64,000 nucleotides of DNA from Limnanthes douglasii subsp. nivea (GCA_036936605.1 JAUPFV010000003.1:80088273-80152272); one strand, 5' to 3'; positions 46,385 through 58,800 are shown, counted from the first letter of the stretch. The notes: generated by a model from the sequence alone, not told the origin. Numbers and translations are program-made.

Positions 46385-48262
46385 CTAACAATCCTCTAAA
46401 TCAACTACACCCATATTGATGGTGTGTCCCTGGAAAACCTTAGGCAAAACCGCCTTTGTTAGGGGATCTGTTATCATGGAGTTTGTACCGATGTGCTCTA
46501 TACTTATCTGACCCATCTGTACTCTTTCTTTAACAGATAGAAACTTTATGTCTATGTGTTTGGATTTAGACGCGCTCATGTTGCTGTTAGAGTACTGCAC
46601 TACGGAATTGTTATCGCAATATAACCTCATAGGGATTTCTATCCCTTGTACAATGCGTAATCCAGTAACAAAATTCCGCAGCCATAGTGCCTGGTTTGAT
46701 GCCTCAAAGCATGCAACAAATTCTGCTGCCATGGTGGACGATGCAATAAGTGTTTGCTTTACACTTTTCCAGGATATTGCACCTCCAACCAATAAGAATA
46801 TGTTTCCTGACGTGCTTTTTAATGTGTCTGCGCATCCACCAAAATCCGAGTCGGAATACCCGATGATCTCCAGTTTATCCGACTTCCTATATGTCAACAT
46901 GTGCCCCTTTGTTCCTTGCAGATATCAGAGTACTCTTTTAACTGCTTTCCAGTCATCCATTCCTGGGTTACTAACATATCTCCCCAACATGTTTACAGCA
47001 AAGGCAATGTCCGGCCTAGTACAAACTTGAGCATACATTAAACTCCCAACTACAGAAGCATAAGGGACCGTTTTCATTTCCTCAATCTCAAGTTTTGTCT
47101 TAGGACATTGACTCAGACTAAGTCTGTCACCCTTTGCTATAGGGGTACTTAGGGGTTTGCAACCTGCCAATCCGTAACGTTGTAACACACTTTTAATGTA
47201 TGCTTTTTGTGATAATCCAAGAATACCACGAGAACGATCTCGATGTATCTGGATTCCTAACACAAAACTGGCATCACCAAGATCCTTCATATCAAACTTG
47301 TCTGATAGAAATCTTTTTGTAGTGTGTAACAATTCCTTATTGTTCGAGGCAAGCAATATGTCATCCACATATAATATAAGAAATATGAAATTACTCCGAC
47401 TGAAATTGTGATAAACACAATCCTCAACCGAGTTGATCTCAAAGTCATAACCGACTATCACCTCAAGGAATTTGTGATACCATTGACGAGAAGCTTGTTT
47501 AAGCCCATAAATGGATTTCTTAAGTCTGCAAACCAGATCTTTTGAGTTACTTTCTACAAAGTGTTCTGGTTGCATCATGTAGATCGTTTCCTCAATATTA
47601 CCATTGAGAAAAGCGGTCATAACATCCATCTGATGAAGCTCAAGGTCAAAATGTGCAACTAATGCCATGATTGTTCTAAAGGAATCCTTCGTCGATACTG
47701 GAGCGAAAGTTTCTTTAAAATCAATCCCTTCACGTTGAGTATAACCTTTCACTACAAGACGTGCTTTATGTCTTTCCACATTACCCAGGGAATCGCGTTT
47801 GGTTTTGTAAACCCATTTACAACCAATTGCCTTTTTCCCTTCAGGTAATGGGACAAGATCCCATACCGCATTATCCTGCATTGATTTATACTCTTCTTTC
47901 ATAGCGTCAATCCACTTTTGAGATTCAGAGCTTGCCATGGCCTGTTTGTAGGATGAGGGATCATCTACAGTTCCAGCACATAACTCATCATGCTCCTGAA
48001 GATATACTATAAATTCTGGACCTATAATACTCTTCCTTTCTCTAGTGGACCTTCTTAATGGCACTATTTCCTCTTGTTGCACTTCTTGAGGAGGTAGAGT
48101 TTGATCATTATGAACGATGTCATTTTGATTCCCTTGTGGAAGATTATCTTGAGGTTCCTCTTGTTCTACCTGAATCTCTGTATCCTGGTTAGAACCCTCA
48201 AGTGGAGCATCAGTGTTAATCTGAGGATTACCTTGTTCTAATGGGATCGAAATGATTGGCAT
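46385..48262 (-). pseudogene. Reverse transcriptase and RNase H of copia E
   Basis: One frame of 625 codons broken by a single TGA near 46,910, where the sequence reads KAVKRVL-stop-YLQGTKGHM; a CGA-to-TGA change at an Arg codon explains it. RT blocks: WIDAMKEEYKSMQDNAVWDL, CKWVYKTKRD, QMDVMTAFLNGNIEETIYM and the catalytic box LYVDDILLAS with both Asp. RNase H: GYSDSDFGGCADT, YCDNNSVVQYS and SKHIDIKF. The enzyme would copy element RNA and remove the RNA strand. Apart from the stop it looks functional. Confidence 0.92.
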
Positions 48263-48955
48263 TACCGCCCAATCTTCAGATATCTCAGTATCCCTATTAA
48301 ACCTTCATGAATCTTTATGGATGCTTCCTCAAAATCAACATATGTTCCCTTATTCTTCCCCCCAAACTCAACATCCTCTAGAAACTTGGCCGTTCCTGTC
48401 TCAAATATTGTACCAGTGAGAGAATCATAAAACTTAAACCCTCTAGAATGTTCGGAATAACCTATGAAGAAACAACTAACTGTTTTTGGGTCCAGTTTAT
48501 TTTCTTGAGGTTTGTAAGGCCTCGCCTCAGCTGGACAACCCCACACATGTAGATGCTTTAAATTAGGTTTACGCCCGTTCCAAAGCTCATATGGAGTCCT
48601 AACAGTAGCCTTTGTGGGTACTCGATTGAGTATATAAGCGGCACATTTGATGGCTTCCCCCCAGAGAGATAATGGTAGAGATGAGTGACTTATCATGCTT
48701 TTAACCATATCTTTTAGTGTTCGGTTCCGTCTCTCAGATACACCGTTCATGCGAGGTGAACCAGGCATAGTGTATTAAGGGACTATTCCACACTTCTCTA
48801 GGTGATGTGCAAAGGAACTTGGACGTTGTTCACCCGATCCGTCATATCTACCATAGTATTCACCACCACGGTCAGATCTAACGGTCTTAATGCTTTTACC
48901 AAGTTGTTTCTCAACCTCGGTCTTAATTGTTATGAACTTATCCAGGGCCTTATAC
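48262..48955 (-). pseudogene. Integrase (C-terminal half) of copia E
   Basis: Reads LDKFITIKTEVEKQLGKSIK, RSDRGGEY, then a TAA stop (CAA to TAA) just before [20 protein letters not shown] with the catalytic Glu, and on to GCPAEARPY and [14 protein letters not shown]. The zinc-binding domain and first catalytic Asp are absent because gag is fused to the core near 48,960. A frameshift near 48,262-48,300 separates it from RT. Confidence 0.88.
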
Positions 48956-49690
48956 CTTTCTTGTTGACCAAAACTTGACCCGGTCCTTTGCCATATGCCT
49001 TCCGCTTAGGTCCTGCCTTATTTGGTGATGTAATCACATTAGCCTCAAGCGCTGTGCCTTTAAGTCTTTCCTCCTCCTGTGCAGCGTGGGAAATTAATTC
49101 ATTGATATTCCACTTTTCTCGCATGCAGTTATAGGTGGATTGGAAATACTTAAACCGGTCTGGCAGCGAATGAAATATGAATCCCACTATGCATTCCTCA
49201 GGTAAGTCTAAACCGATTGCCTTTTAACTTTTGGCCAATCATCGACATTCCCAGAATGTGCTCCCGGATTTTACCTTTGCCATTATACTTTTTGGTAGCT
49301 AGATCGATGAGCAAACGCTGCATCTCTACCTTTTCATTTTTGGTAAAGGCTTTCTCAATCTCCGTGAGAAAGACCGAGGCAGTGGTAACACCTTTAGGGA
49401 CAGCCCCACGCAATGCTACTGGTATTCCCTGTAACAAGAGCGCCATGCATAACTTATTTGGCCTTTCCCACTTTTCATCAGCCTTAGTTTCATCCGGTGT
49501 ACTTTCCGGACTAAGGGGAGATGGTTTGGGAGTTATCAGTGCATAGTCGTAATCATGTACAGATAAAAACAGCAACATTTCTTCCTTCCACAATTGGAAG
49601 TCCGAACAATCCAACGTTGGTGGACGATTCCCCAACAAATTGTAACCCATGGATACTATAATAAGAACAAACAACACAAAGCACATCTAG
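48930..49690 (-). pseudogene. Gag of copia E
   Basis: Starts near 49,650 (MGYNLLGNRPPTLDCSDFQL). It is open to 49,198 and continues after a one-base frameshift (about 49,210-49,220) through LPEECIVGFIFHSLPDRFKY and NELISHAAQEEERLKGTA. It ends at VNKKG near 48,960, where the zinc knuckle should follow but the integrase core begins instead. Confidence 0.88.
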
Positions 49691-49749
49691 CATCTTGACA
49701 TATAACTGAAAACATATGCATAAACATGACAAATACATGTAAAACATAA

Positions 49750-50235
49750 AATTCCTTGATAATAGATACCGGAGGGCAAATCAAATTAACATGAAATTTT
49801 ATGAGTTTGAGAAAAATACTATGATCATTATTTTAATTTTCTAATTGCCAATGATACCTTCCGGAGGGCCGATGTCATTTGCATATATTAAAATAACCAT
49901 AATTTGATTTTCTTAAGTACCGGTGAAACCTTCCGGAGGGCCGATTTCACCTACTTAAAATCAAAAAATCGTAAGGCTGAATTTAATTTATCCTTAAGTA
50001 CCGATGAAACCTTCCGGAGGGCCGATTTCATCTAATTAAAATTAAAATCAGCACAAAGACCATTTTCAATAATTTTCTCCCGTTCATGATTAATTTAAAC
50101 CCAAACGTGAACCTTCCGGAGGGCCGATAATATTTGAATTTAAATTAATCCCCGAACTTTTCAAAGCCTATGATCCTTAAGAAAATTAATTTTAACCTTC
50201 CGGAGGGCCGATTAAATTAATTTCTTAGTTTCACC
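49750..50235. repeat. Interspersed ACCTTCCGGAGGGCCGAT repeats in the leader of copia E
   Basis: Five full copies of the 18-bp word, plus a partial at about 49,768 (ACCGGAGGG), lie at about 49,856, 49,928, 50,009, 50,110 and 50,196, separated by 60-85 bp of unlike AT-rich sequence. CTTCCGGAG is nearly palindromic. The spacers often contain words complementary to each other (TTAATTTT/AAAATTAA). Located between primer-binding site and gag, so it is part of the untranslated leader. Confidence 0.8.
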
Positions 50236-50454
50236 TACCGGTCTACGAAACCCTAATCATGCATCGTCATTTAATCATTCACACACACACAATTTAATTC
50301 ACAAATAAACATACAAAAAAAAATTGCATGCCAAACACAACATACTTGTGAAATAATTTACATACAATATATATATTTCCGAACAAAATATGTACTTTCG
50401 AAAAGAAAAAAAAATAATAATAATTAATTTTTTTTTTTTTTAAAAAAAAAAATC

Positions 50455-50612
50455 ATAGCCGTGCCTGCTGTTATTTCCAGCGGGCCCCTGCTGTAATTTT
50501 CAGCAGACCCTTGTTGAAATTGCAGTAGGTCCCTGCTATAATTTCCAGCAGGCCCCTGCAATTTCTAACGAGCTGCAAATTGCTGCAGCAGTTTTTTTTT
50601 TTTTTTTTTTTT
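50455..50612. repeat. CAGCAGG minisatellite and poly-T in the leader of copia E
   Basis: Four to five diverged copies of a roughly 27-bp unit around CCCCTGCTGTAATTTCCAGC, each able to pair with the next (CTGCTG against CAGCAG). Followed by a T-tract of over 20 bases at about 50,590-50,612 and preceded by an A/T tract at 50,405-50,455. Confidence 0.75.
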
Positions 50613-51018
50613 GGTTACCGTGATAATCAGCGGACAGTCTTCGATCAGCGTTAACATCAGGGGTTAAGCTGTCGATGAGCCACTGTCCCAATAATTTTGA
50701 TTTTATTCGTTATTTTAGGGTTGATTTGATGCTAATTTTGGGAGAAAAATTCCAGACATCAATAAACCCTAATATTACCCGAAAAATAAAAATAAAATCC
50801 CAAACTATAAAAATTGCAATTTACTGATAATAAAACATGTGTTTCAATACAATAAATCACATAACATGCTTTTCATACAATCCCTAAATCCATGCCCTAC
50901 CAATTCAATTAACACATAATCCCAATGACATGGGTTCTTTACGATTACGAAAAACATGCGTTTTTATCTATCAATACTCAATTTGATTATTCTACTGAAT
51001 CCAAAAAGGGTTTATTTG

Positions 51019-51030
51019 GCTCTGATACCA
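51019..51030 (-). other. Primer-binding site of copia E
   Basis: TGGTATCAGAGC in minus orientation, two bases from the 5' LTR, complementary to initiator methionine tRNA. Confidence 0.9.
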
Positions 51031-51032
51031 AT

Positions 51033-51707
51033 TGTTATATATTATCCGAAATCGCATCAAATAATATATAAAAAATCGCGGAAAAAATAATAAAACCCTT
51101 TTGTTAGATTCATCTATAGAAGAAACAAAAGGTCAAGAATACTTACGGGTTTGCCTGCTGCTATCCATCTAGTATTCTCTAGCGTTCTTTTGCGTTCTTT
51201 AGTGATTCCACGTTCTCCGGCGATTCCGTTTATGAAACTAAGAGACCTGCAGAATCAGATTAGAGAAGAAGGAAAAGGTTTCCAGACACTAAGGAAGCGG
51301 CCGTATTTCCGATTAGGGTTTAGAGTGATGAAATACCTAAACCTAGCCCCTTATTTATAGATTTTACAATGTGAAGCCCAACATTGTAAAGCTCATCCTA
51401 TGTTACTTCCTTGTGTCCGGGACCATAACCCAATAAATTGATAATTCAATTTATATTCCTGATTTATTAATTCAGGCTTAAGTGTTGAGATTTGGGCCCT
51501 CTTCATCACAGTGCCCAAATTCAACCCGGTTACCACACTTGAGCCCATAACGCCTTTTTACCCATAAGTCCAATTTAGTTAATTAAATAATTAACTCGAC
51601 TACTTTTAATTTGGACTTCCTTAAGACAATAACCGAATATGTTTATTTAGCATATCCGTCCAAATTATTATTAGTCTATAAATATATTAAATAAATATAT
51701 TCCAACA
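51033..51707 (-). repeat. 5' LTR of copia E
   Basis: 675-bp partner of 45,311-45,985, followed by the TATAT target duplication. Confidence 0.93.
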
Positions 51708-53989
51708 TATATTTAAGATAAAGTTTATTTCGCGCTAGTTCCACTTACTAATTTATTACATACTTTACTGACTTTTTGCACTTTCCATTGTTATATGGCA
51801 AATTCAAATAAATTTCAGGAGTATCTTGTCAAAATTATCTACGGTTTCCTATTCGGTTTGGTAGCTTGAGTTTCATTATACCATCATGAAAGCATTCAAT
51901 GATTTTTCGAACGCTCACTGGGAGACATGAAATCCCCGCTTAACCATCACAAACATTGGTTAATAACATGAACTATCAACATCTACTACTACACATAATA
52001 TTGTAATCTATGATGCATAATATTTTGTAGAAGTAAAAAAATATAAATTCCGAATCAATATTAATGAAAAATAACTTATAATTATAAAATAAACTATTTT
52101 CTTATTATCAGTGGTAATAGATGATAAATAAAAAATGTAATAAAATAAAATTTGAAAATTATAATTTTATATATAGTATCGAAAAGTAAATATTATAATA
52201 TTTAATTAGTCATAAATAAATAAAAAATAAAAATATGATTAATAATTCATATCACTAACATATTTAATACTTTCTGCAATAAAAGAGATTATATTTTAAT
52301 AAATATTTTATTTATTTTGTATAATTAATTCTAAAAGTTATGAGTTTGTAGATAATGAATTAACAAAACTATCATTAATAAAATCGTTGGCGACTAAATT
52401 ACAATGCTCCACTATGTTAGTTTGATTAGAATTTTTAAGCTAAAAAAAGTTGTAAAGTAGTAATCTCTCCACTAATATCTTCAAGATGATACCGAGATTA
52501 TCTAATCGGGTTTGCCTTTTTAGTATAAAAATAAACCCAATCTATATATGAAAAGGTATTATCAATATATGATATATCATATCTATTTAAAATTATATAT
52601 TCCAAACAAAAAAGAGTTTACTTTTTATTTTGTCATTTAATTTATAATTTTTTTTTTTAATTTTTATCAGTTTATGTTTCGTTTAATATAATTTAATTAA
52701 AATTTTATAAAATATTTATGAAAAGTTATAAAAAAGTATTTGAAAAGAAAATATATCTTTTTAAATTGAATGAAATCCCTAATTCAAATCCTACATAAAT
52801 ATCAAATATCAAAATACGTCCTAAACTTAAATCAACTCTACTTTATTGAAATTATATCTCATAATAGTTACTAAATAAAATTATAAACATGTTATTAAAA
52901 ACATTAGAAAGATTAACTACAACAATTCATCATATCTAACTAATTCATCTCACATTGGTATCTAATTTTGTTCAATTTCCGCTCATCAATGCTCACTATC
53001 TTCGATCATCATTTTTGAACTTTCATCCACGATAAAAAAAATAAAAAACACCAATAAAAAATATCAATAAAAAACCAAATAAAATGACAAAGTCAAATCA
53101 AATTAAATTAAAAAAAATGGGAGAGAAAAAAATATTAAAACTCAAAATTTATAGCTATAAAAATAAACCTAATCTATTTGGGATTAATTATTCTAAACAA
53201 ACAGTCAAGGATTTTCTTAATACTTGATTATCTTAATTGCCTTTTATAAAAGTAAATAAAATAAGATAAATAAATATAAGTTTACTATTTAATCCATTCA
53301 CTTACCTTTTTTCATTTCCCGACTACATTTTTCTTTAAAAATCTGAAAAAAAAACCTTAAATTACAAAACAATAAATTAAATCCAAGTCTCGAAAGAAAA
53401 AAAATATTAGAAGTCGAAATCTATAGGTACCAAAACAGTGGTAAATTGTTTTTTTGACATTCTTACATCATATTCTTAAAATCACAACAAAAAATTCTTT
53501 TGGAAGTTGAAATGACATAAAATACCTCTTGAAAATAACAAACAACATGAAAATCACTAGAAAGCATTGAGATAATCCTCTATTGTTAGAAGAATAACGA
53601 TGGTTGGCATTATCTCGACTTTTTAAACTTATTCCAAGCTTTTTGAATCTCTTATAAAACTTATTATAAGATTTTTTTTCTAGATTTTCTTATCATTTCC
53701 AACATCGTTTATTATAAATAGGTTGTTGTGAATCATAAAAATCATTGTTTCTTCCACAATCCAATAATACACGCATCAAGTCTAAATTTATTGTCAAACT
53801 AATATTATACTTTTAGAGCGTTGAAGAAAGTATCAGAGTGAGTAGGAAGTATTGTGATGAGTCTTTCAACAAAAATTTGGCACCCAAAACCTGCAATTTT
53901 CAAGTAGTAGTATAAGTTTGATTAATTTTTCAAACTAAAATATAGTTGAAAACGATGATGGAGCAGAGAACACAGAAGAAAAAGGATGA
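51708..53989. other. AT-rich intergenic DNA
   Basis: About 2.3 kb, strongly AT-rich, with no open frame of note and no similarity seen to the retroelements nearby. The first part continues the sequence interrupted at 45,310. No gene, RNA or clear repeat is recognised. Confidence 0.6.
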
Positions 53990-55007
53990 AGAAGATGAAT
54001 TTAGAAAGAAAGATTGAATTGAAATTCATTAAGACTTTCGGCACAAATCTACACGTAAATGAAGCTGTTGCCACATGTCAAAATTGATGCTACGTGTCAA
54101 AAGCTAAATCGAATTAAAAATAATACTTGCCACATAACAATAACGTAAAACACTTTCTTAATACCATAAGCCTATATTTATTTGATAAAATAATTAACAA
54201 ATTTATATAAATAACCAATAACATAATAAAACAATATAATTCTAAGTATGGTATATTGGTAAAGTATCAATTCACTATTCATAAACACACTGAATTGAAT
54301 TGGTACTTTAGATTAGATATAATTGGTAAAAAAATATTGTTACGATAAGTAACAAACATTCCACTATCCAAAACTTTGTATATAAATACAATCGTAACAG
54401 AACATGTTTAGGGGTTTAATAAAAAATACATTTTTACACCGAAAGAAAAACTAATCTTTTTATTATTATTTGGTATTGGAGAAGGCTTGTTTCAATGGAA
54501 AATACAGACTCCTCAGTGTTTAGCTCGTGGATACTCTCTAGCTCGCAGTCTCGTGACTAACACAAACCTCCAAATCAATCAGATCAATACCTTTACTAGC
54601 TTGAGGTTAGATCGGAACAATGTTTTACTTTGGAAAACTATGGTTTTACCCATTATAAGAGGGAACAAGTTTGGAGGTTTCACCAATGATAAAAAAAAAC
54701 CACGTCCTTCTAAGCTGATTAGTGGACCAAAGGGATCCACTACTGAAAATATTGAGTATGATAATTGGATTGTTAAGGATCAATTACTTTTGGGGTGGCT
54801 TTAAAACACAATGACCCCTGAAATAATAGCCTAATTAATGGAGGAAGAAACCTCCAAAGGACTGTGAGATGCCACAATAAGATTGTTAGGTTCACAAACC
54901 AAATCTAGAGTTACTTTCTTTAAATCAGAATTTCAAAGAACCACAAATGGAAACTCCACAATGGAGGAATACTTGGACAAAATGAAACATATTGCAGACA
55001 ATATTGG
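53990..55007 (+). mobile_element. Ty1/copia element F, 5' LTR end and gag start
   Basis: The LTR end is inferred upstream of TGGTATTGGAGA (54,471-54,482), a decayed primer-binding site at the normal distance from gag. A possible TATA element (GTATATAAATAC) lies near 54,380. The LTR start is not determined because no partner is present. Gag is cut at 55,007 by gypsy G. Confidence 0.65.
54487..55007 (+). pseudogene. Gag start of copia F
   Basis: Homologous to copia D gag: LDRNNVLLWKTMVLPIIRGN, WIVKDQLLLGWL, then after stops VTFFKSEFQRTTNGNSTMEE and YLDKMKHIADNIG. It ends where the gypsy G LTR begins; the remaining gag and pol are not found in the window. Confidence 0.85.
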
Positions 55008-55381
55008 TGATGATTATTTTCGATCGAGAGTAATTTGGTCAGGTGTTTTGTGATGTTTCAAGTGTATTTTATATCAAGGTGTTTAGTAGAGTGAGATTTT
55101 AGCTGCCTGGTTGTATTTAATGCTCATTACCCTCATTTAATGAAAGTGGTTGGGTATTTATATCCTTAATTGTGGGCCTCATGGGTTTTTAGGTCAAACT
55201 CATGAAACCGGGTCGAATTTAAAAACCCATTAGTATATTAAGTAGGTTAGTAATTAGCTTAGTCATAAAGTGATTAGTTTTAAATACTTTAGTCCTGTTC
55301 GGATGGTTCAGTGGGTGGTTTTTATCCGAATTGCCCCTGTCCGGTTTCTACAGTGAGTGGTGAGAAAATCTGAACTCATCA
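55008..55381 (-). repeat. 3' LTR of gypsy G
   Basis: A 374-bp LTR with matching ends TGATGA...TCATCA. In sense orientation it is preceded by CCTAAAAAAGGGGCTAC, a clear polypurine tract (55,382-55,398). A related solo LTR lies at 41,295-41,690. Confidence 0.88.
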
Positions 55382-55398
55382 GTAGCCCCTTTTTTAGG
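55382..55398 (-). other. Polypurine tract of gypsy G
   Basis: AAAAAAGGGG followed by CTAC and the LTR, in minus orientation. It confirms which LTR this is and the direction of the element. Confidence 0.8.
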
Positions 55399-55805
55399 TT
55401 ATGTTCGAAGGCCTTTAGCAAGACCTAAAATTTTTCTCATAAACACCCGTAACAATGTCCGGACGGATTCATCCGGACTGGCAAAACTCCTAGAAACTCA
55501 AAAGTTTTGCCATAGATCATGGGACACGTGTCCCTTCCTGATTTACCTTACCAGCCGTTTTTCTATAAGAACGGCGCTCCCACTTACTTCAAAAAGTAAC
55601 CTCTTCAATTAATGCTTGTGATGTCAGCACCGTCTTTTATAATTACTCTTAACTTTTCGTATTCTCCTAGGTTTCAAGGTATCTTTTGTCTCTTTAGTAT
55701 AAATTAACTCATTTTTCACTGTTTTACCATCTTCATAATCTCTTCACTTCTAATTTTCAAAGCTTTTATCTCTCTTTTCAAAAAACCCATTTCAGTTGCA
55801 AGTTT

Positions 55806-58800
55806 ATGTATACAGCAAGAAACGCTTTAGTAAAAGGTGGGTGGCTAAATTTGTCCGAGTTAGAGAAAGCACAAAGGGTCGAAAGAGAAAGGCGCATTGC
55901 TGCAGGCCTCCTAGTCTCTCCTGTTGAAAAATCTGAATCACCAAACGCAGAACCTGATCGTGATTCGTCTTCTGCTAGAAGCTCCAAACCTAGATGGTTA
56001 TTTCAACCTAGTATTTCACCGATAATCTCAGGCTCATCAGTCCAGGAGTCAGAGCCTATTTTTGAACAAGAGCAAGTAGTCACAAGCAATAGGAGACCCT
56101 CCACATTCATAGCCATGAGATCAGATGCTGATGTCTCCCCAGAAAAACTGAACCTTCGACGAAGAGGCCGCTTAGTAAAAGGCCAGGCTGTTGCTCAACA
56201 GCCTAAATCTCCAAAATCTGTGGCTTCTAAATCTGGGTCCAAAGACAAAACTTCAGGGTCAGAAGCACCCATGAAAGTTCCTAAGGACAAAGTGTCTGGT
56301 GTGGAGGCCACCAGTTCAAGCCTTCAAAACGAACCCTCCGGATCTGAGCCCCAGCTGGACTCCAGACCACAAAAAGAAAGCCATGCTCAGCCATCTGGAT
56401 AGCTTCCTGAGCCCACCACCAACACTTCCCTCCCCAAAACAACTATCAATGCCTTCAGAGTAATGCAAGACACGATGGAGGATAGTATTGAAGATGCACC
56501 TTTCGAGACTGATGTCTTCGGGCAGACAAGTGATGCTGTCGTTGTTAAGAAAAACAAGGGTAAGGAGAAGCTGTGTTTAAAGCATTCAGACCAGCCAGAG
56601 TGCCTCGAGGGAAAAGTGGGACCTTGCTTTCATAAAGTAAGTGTACAATATTTGCTAGCCGTGCAGAACATCAATTACGCTTTCATTCATACAGCTGAAC
56701 TAGGTCGGATGAGGATGAAGTGGGGGATCCCCGAAAATGTCAAGGTGAGGATACTGGTAGATCCGGAGACGCCAATGGATTGTAAGCTCAGTGAGATTTT
56801 TTTCTACACAGAGTTATTCAACTGGGGGCTTATGTTCCCCTTGGACCCGAAAATAGTCAGATATTTCCACCTGATAAAGCTCTGCCCCAACCAACTGAGG
56901 CCCAATGCCTGGTACACCGTTATGGCTTGCATCATGGCCTCCAGACTCTCCGGAATCCCTCTTCCGATGGAGCAATTTTCTTTTGTGGCCAGCCGTTACA
57001 GAAATCATGTCATACCCTTCTATCATTATAATATGGGTGAAAATTACAAAGTGGTGGATGACTTGCTTGAGTCGGAGAAGAACTGGAAGACTCAGTTTTT
57101 ATTTAGCTGTGGTGCTTGGGAGAATGGGAGGAAGATTAAAGCTAGCGACAATCCAAGCATGCTTACCAGCAGATGGAAGAGCATAGGTAAATATGTCATT
57201 TCATCTTTCTATATTTTCTTATAATAAGTTTATTTTTTTGATTTCCCTTCGTTTGTTTTTTGGTAGTGCTGCCGAAGGAGTTCAATGACTACCTAGATGA
57301 GGCGCAGACTACTTGTGCCAAGCTAAATGATTGGGCTTCTGAGAAATGAGGAAATCTCTTCCACAACTGTTTCACCGGAGGTAACTTGGCAAGATCCCAT
57401 CTCTGGAATACAACCGGTCGGAGAAACTTGTCTTAGGAGGAATTAACCACTCCATTCCCTCCGGAGGTGATTCTTCAGAAGACATAGGCAAAGGATGGAA
57501 AGTTAGCCTTGCCGGGCAGAGCTAAATCTCCAAGCAAAATGAAGGGTAAGAAAGGCAAGGCTAAGCAAGACGTGGGTGAGGTCAACCCAGGTGATGTTGA
57601 GGAAGTTGTCCCAGCAAACCAGGAGGGGCAGGACCAAGGAAGGATTGATGCTACTTTACTACAAGTGGTAGAAAGCGAGAGTACCAAAGCGGCATTTAGA
57701 TCTCCAAATCCATCAAAATCTCCCAGGAAAGATCGAAAGCGGGGAGCAGAAAGTGAAGATAGGCTAGCTAAGAAGAAGAAAACCTCAAAGGGAGATGAAA
57801 TTGCTCTCCGACCTCCGGAGTCTCTTCCTCCGGTCGACCCAACAGATCCAACTCATGTAGAAGAAATCCCAAGTGAATTTCACACCGGAGAGGGGGCTAG
57901 TGGGGACACCAATATTGATGGGGTACACATCAGTGGCCTTCAAGGGATTGACCTTTGCTTCAAAGACCTTGAGAAAGATGACTTTGCTGGCCCTTACTTC
58001 CCCCCAAGCTCTTCGAACATAGTCCCTTTCAATGGTTAATCTTTTTCTGTTTCAGGAGAGAGGGACATGGTGACCCATTCCTTGTTGAGCAACATTTAAC
58101 CGGTGCTCAACTTGGAGAAGCAAGTGTGAAACCAGTCACCCATCATCAACACTCTCAATTCTGACAAGGAGACTTTATCTAACAACCTCCTTACTTCCAA
58201 CCAGAGTATTGAGGCACTAAAGAGAGAAAATGAGGAGCTGAAGAAGGGGAATGAGGTCTTGGCCACCAAACTGGCCACTTCGGAGGGGGTTATAAAATAA
58301 CTTCAATCCAAATATTCTGACTTGGAGAAGAATCTTTATATTTCAAAAGAAGAGGAAAAGGCCAAATATAACATCATTCAGACCCTAATCAGCGACATAA
58401 TTTCGCTTGAGGATGTTGTATCTAAGGCTAAGCAAGATAATTACGAATTGGTAAAGGAGCAAGAGAAGACAATCCAAGCCAGGATTGATGCATACACCAA
58501 CAAGGTGATAGACTCCTAAAAGGAAAGGTATGTTGAAGTCAAATCAGACATGGTCCTACTCTTTCATGAGAAATTCCCGAAGAGAACATAGTGTGATTTG
58601 TGGCGATTCGTGGAATACGAAGACCTCCCTCACCATACCATGGCTAATGGTGATAAGCATAACTACTCTAGTGGTTGAGATGATACTTCTAATGAAGATG
58701 AAAAGACTGGAGAGAGTCCAGATGAGGAGATCAAGGATCTCAAGAAGAAACCAAGTGAGGCTGGGCCATCCAAGAAAGCTCAGTCTTAAAGTTTTAAACA
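55806..58800 (+). pseudogene. Antisense ORF of gypsy G (gypsy-type transposon protein, Transposase_28-like)
   Basis: Plus-strand gene opposite to pol, between integrase and 3' LTR. The first 198 codons (55,806-56,402) are charged and Ser-rich; one in-frame TAG at 56,400 separates them from 56,463-57,186. That part carries a conserved globular domain (MRMKWGIPENVKVRIL, FFYTELFNWGLMFPLDP, LCPNQLRPNAWYTVMACIMA, ESEKNWKTQFLFSCGAWENG) resembling the family called putative gypsy type transposon. A likely 80-bp intron lies at 57,187-57,266 (GTAAAT...TGGTAG); splicing gives SI-VLPKEFNDYL. After several stops, a Lys/Glu-rich, NLS-like region (57,509-58,039) and a long coiled coil follow (LKRENEELKKGNEVL, 58,170-58,520). 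Function is unknown. A stop-free ancestor would code for roughly 950 residues. Confidence 0.75.

Larger units (their letters stand above)
45311..51707 (-). mobile_element. Ty1/copia element E, recent, complete ends, internally deleted
   Basis: 6,397-bp element coding on the minus strand. Both LTRs are 675 bp (45,311-45,985 and 51,033-51,707) with TGTTATAT...TTCCAACA ends and only about seven differences. The target duplication is TATAT (45,306-45,310 and 51,708-51,712). Sense order: 5' LTR, primer-binding site, long repeat-rich leader, gag, then directly the middle of the integrase core, RT, RNase H, polypurine tract (CCAAGTGGGAGA) and 3' LTR. Zinc knuckle, protease, pre-integrase and the integrase N-terminal half are missing. 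It also has one gag frameshift and two in-frame stops. Confidence 0.93.

Noticed and set aside
49750..50235. CRISPR-like array: short identical repeats with unlike spacers
   Set aside because: Eukaryotic context, lies inside a copia leader with LTR, primer site and gag, spacers are AT-rich and unequal, and no cas genes are present.
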